A stretch of 64,000 bases of DNA from Acanthosepion lycidas (Eukaryota; Mollusca; Cephalopoda; Sepiida; Sepiidae), in assembly GCA_963932145.1 (NCBI GenBank), contig OZ010586.1, positions 57,592,650 through 57,656,649 on the forward strand. Direction: 5' to 3'. A program made the translations under genes and the position numbers. Under the pieces are notes generated by a model. That model was not told the origin of the DNA and did no database searches. It worked only from the letters and a program-made list of their open reading frames with translations. Positions 61,415-64,000 of this stretch are shown here, piece by piece. Numbering within the stretch: position 1 is the stretch's first letter; the number at the start of each line of letters is the position of its first letter.

Positions 61415-62746
61415 TACCTTTTCAACTTCAAAATGGATTTATTTTCAAGTAAAAAAATTAATCAACTCCAAAATGGATCAATCAACTTCAAATTGAGAAA
61501 ATGTCGAAAACCTAAAAACAATCAACCTCAAAATAAGAATAAACAACTTCAAATTGAGATTTTTTTTGGTAGATTGAAAATTATTTTTTCAATTAATTTA
61601 CCCCATGAGTAAGGAAATTGACTGTTCGTCTTCATTATATAGATGAAGAAAAAACCAAAATACAAACAACTCAGAGGCCATGAAAGCATTGGGTGAGCCT
61701 ACAGTAAAAATAGGAGGAGAAAGTCCTGTATGGGCAAAAATGATGATTGATTATGATGATGCTGGAGAAACCTCTACAAAAGAAGGTGAAGAAGAATTAG
61801 CAACAGCTCCAAAGAGGACTTACCTCAAGAAAACTGTGGCTGGTGAAAAAAAGGCCCAGATTTTAGCTGCATATGCCGCAGCAAGAAATTGGAAAGACCT
61901 GGCAAGAACAATTGGTGTGCCTCTGCCAACAGCGTACCATTGGTTAGACCAGGGTGCTGATAAGAGTGACTCTAGGGGAGGAGCAAGAAAATATAAAATT
62001 ACACAAGAGCATAAGAATTTTGTGGCTGAATTAATTGAAAACTCTCCTAGGGTCACTCTTCAAGACATTGTAAATAAGGATCCAGGGAAAATAACATCCA
62101 TGTTATTGGATGTATTAGTAATAAAATTAAAAGAGGTTCTTTCAAAAAAGACTATGCGAAAGAATGGACCAGGGAATGCCTTAGAAATGCAAATGAAATT
62201 TATGAAAAGGGAGTTGTCTTAGTTATTGATAACACTCCTTGCCATACTTCAATTGAAGAAGTTGTGGAGGAGGATGAATTTAGGCAACACCAAATTTTCA
62301 GACTTGCCCCCTATAGTCCAATGTTAAATCCCATTGAAAAGGTTTGGTCAGTTGTAAACTGATGTAAAAAGAAGTATGGCAGACTCAATTGTTGGAATTT
62401 TAAGAGGTGATGGCCAGGGATCTTTAACTACTAAAGAATTCTGCCTCAGCAAGTTAGAAGTGATGATCTCCGAGCCAATTAATAATATTTCCCCTGAGAC
62501 TTGCACTAACTTCTTATCTGGAATACAGAGATTACTTCCCTCTGTAATTAACTTAGATGATAATCTTTTAAATAAATTTCTTAGGAACGTTTATATTTTT
62601 TTATATCCATTTTAAGTAAAAATAAAAGAATAAATATTAAATTTATTAGTATTATATTAATTCTCATTTTGAAGTTGATTAATTTTTTTACCTGAAAATA
62701 AGTCCATTTTGAAGTTGATTATTATCATTTTGAAGTTGAAAAGGTA
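61415..62746 (+). mobile_element. Tc1/mariner-superfamily (DD35E) transposon with iterated subterminal motifs
   Basis: Ends are TACCTTTTCAACTTCAAAAT and its inverse, flanked by TA at 61413-61414 and 62747-62748. The motif TCAACTTCAAAATGGA and close variants occurs five times in the left end (61422, 61462, 61482, 61522, 61543) and three times inverted in the right end (62663, 62703, 62724). TTATTTTCA-GTAAAAAAATT is also shared between the ends. The layout resembles arrays of transposase-binding sites. Total length is 1332 bp. Confidence 0.9.
61680..62615 (+). pseudogene. Inactivated DD35E transposase
   Basis: The first frame (61680-62222) has an acidic N-terminus, then a helix-turn-helix region with ILAAYAAARNWKDLARTIGV and PLPTAYHWLDQG, then KITQEHKNFVAELIE. 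A second frame (62220-62359) has VLVIDNTPCHTS (second catalytic Asp) and LAPYSPMLNPIEKVWSV (catalytic Glu), 35 residues apart. A third (62376-62615) has the C-terminal extension MADSIVGILRG...ETCTNFLSGIQRLLP. The spacing between the HTH and the second Asp is too short for the first catalytic Asp segment, which is absent. Two frameshifts and one stop also disrupt it. The copy cannot encode an active enzyme. Confidence 0.85.
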
Positions 62747-62984
62747 TAGAATTACTCATAATTAGTTGATAGATCAGTCTATAATTTTTCTATTATTGGT
62801 AAACTTGGATACATTGTGGAGGAAAATTGGTATGTTAGATTCCATCTTAAACTGAACATCTGTAAATAGTCACCTTGAAGACCATATTTTTTTGTTTTAT
62901 GCTAATTCTTCACTTTGTGAATATTTTGTCTTTTACCTGAAAATAGAGTTGCTGAAAATTTTCTAAAATCTGATCGAATAACCA

Positions 62985-63045
62985 AACATTAGATTTTTTT
63001 TTTTTTTTTTAAGTGCTTCTTTGTTGGGCCAAGAACTTTTCAGTA
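62985..63045 (+). repeat. Short interspersed repeat, copy 2
   Basis: Matches 54205-54260 across a T run, AGTGCTTCTT and GGCCAAGAACTTTTCAG. Confidence 0.6.
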
Positions 63046-64000
63046 CCACTGCATACACACTTTGATTTCTTAAAATTATCAAGAAAAGTTTGTTGAATTT
63101 GGTGTAAATTTGAATAAAGTTTAAGAAGCATTTTCTGTCTCATAGGAATCTCAATTCTGATATTACATGAGATGAAGCAATGTTACAGACTCACACAAAT
63201 CAAGCATTGGAAAACATTTGCATAAGTTTGATTATACTGAACAATAGTTTTGTGATTTTCTAATGAATTGGAAATATTCTGTTTTTTAAATTAATTATGA
63301 TAGGCAATAAAGTGATTACATTGCAACATCATAGAAAAAAGATTACAGGTCAAATGAAATGAAACTTCAAAGTCAGTCATTATTCAAAAGCAGTGATAGT
63401 GTATATATGGTAGAATTGGGAAGGAGTGTGTTACTAAGAATTCCATCTGGAGAAAGGAATGGCAGAGTTGAATAAGTACTGCTTCTAATTAAACCAATTG
63501 AATGAATCAGTTGTGTCATATAGGAAGAAAATGAGTAACTAATGATACCTAGGTTCAAGCGTCACACTCTGAACTTATGAATATGTTTTCCACCAGGTGT
63601 CAGGCTACTGACTGCAGTGACTATTGAGTGGAACTATTCAGCCGAATTGGTGTGAATTATTGTGCATCAATGATATAGGTTTTGATTTAGGATTTACCGG
63701 ACATTAAACAGAGCTGTGCTGCTAACAAAGTATTCATGAAATGATTATCTTTGGTTGACTTTTGATTTTTAACTCTTGTTAAGTATTTATTTGCAGTCGT
63801 AATTAAATACCGTTTTATTTTAACATTGAAGTCTTGAGTTATACTTATTAACAGCCACTGTATGTCACAAAAGTGGTGACAAGGAATTTGCATTAAATTC
63901 ACACAAGAAGAAAAATCATCTTAACAGGATATTCAGTGTATATTTACCATTTCAGAAAAGTGACAACATGTGGAACTACAAATTTTGCAGAACTACAAAT

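Larger units (their letters stand above)
61315..64000 (+). other. EMSY: EMSY intron 5 (runs off the window)
   Basis: Begins GTAAGT. It contains the DD35E transposon at 61415-62746 and a short repeat at about 62985-63045. From 63050 to the end it is AT-rich with no exon recognised. Confidence 0.75.

Overview
This is a window of animal nuclear DNA: AT-rich, intron-rich and crowded with decayed transposable elements. Two host genes are recognised. One is CEP19, a single 165-codon coding exon on the minus strand at 12.5-13.0 kb. The other is EMSY on the plus strand, with five coding exons visible from 20.33 to 61.31 kb; the gene runs on past the right edge. The protein sequences look protostome rather than vertebrate. 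The long introns (one of 31.6 kb), the many Ty3/gypsy fossils and the long TA/GA microsatellites would suit a mollusc, perhaps a cephalopod. That is inference; the species cannot be fixed from the sequence alone.

Layout. 0-4 kb: two broken Ty3/gypsy copies, one carrying a small poly(A)-tailed repeat. 4-9.2 kb: a palindromic MITE, a decayed pogo/Tigger-type transposase, microsatellites and a decayed mariner transposase. 9.2-11.05 kb: a short broken gypsy copy. 12.49-12.99 kb: CEP19. 13.24-14.82 kb: a large imperfect palindrome built from four diverged units, just upstream of CEP19. 14.8-20.3 kb: no recognisable gene; the 5' ends of CEP19 and EMSY presumably lie somewhere between 13 and 20 kb.

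20.33-61.31 kb is EMSY. Exons 1 and 2 encode the ENT domain, exon 3 the conserved segment after it, exons 4 and 5 the Ser/Thr-rich part. All junctions keep one reading frame (phases 2, 1, 1, 0). Intron 2 holds a Tc1-type transposon split by a gypsy element and a Jockey/CR1-like LINE (23.46-31.51 kb), another gypsy copy (31.75-35.61 kb), an unrecognised decayed coding block (36.5-37.5 kb), three copies of one L1/Tx1-like LINE family in head-to-head layout (38.2-51.8 kb) with a probable long solo LTR nested in one, and a 79-bp MADE1-like mariner MITE. Intron 4 holds a foldback tRNA-like repeat and two broken gypsy copies. The intron after exon 5 holds a 1.33-kb TA-flanked DD35E transposon with iterated subterminal motifs.

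CEP19 (ciliary) and EMSY (chromatin) are divergently transcribed neighbours; nothing shows that they act together. No tRNA, rRNA or CRISPR was found. The unusual material is in the repeats: the four-unit palindrome beside CEP19, the MADE1-like hairpin with a paralogous empty site beside it, and the transposon with iterated subterminal motifs.
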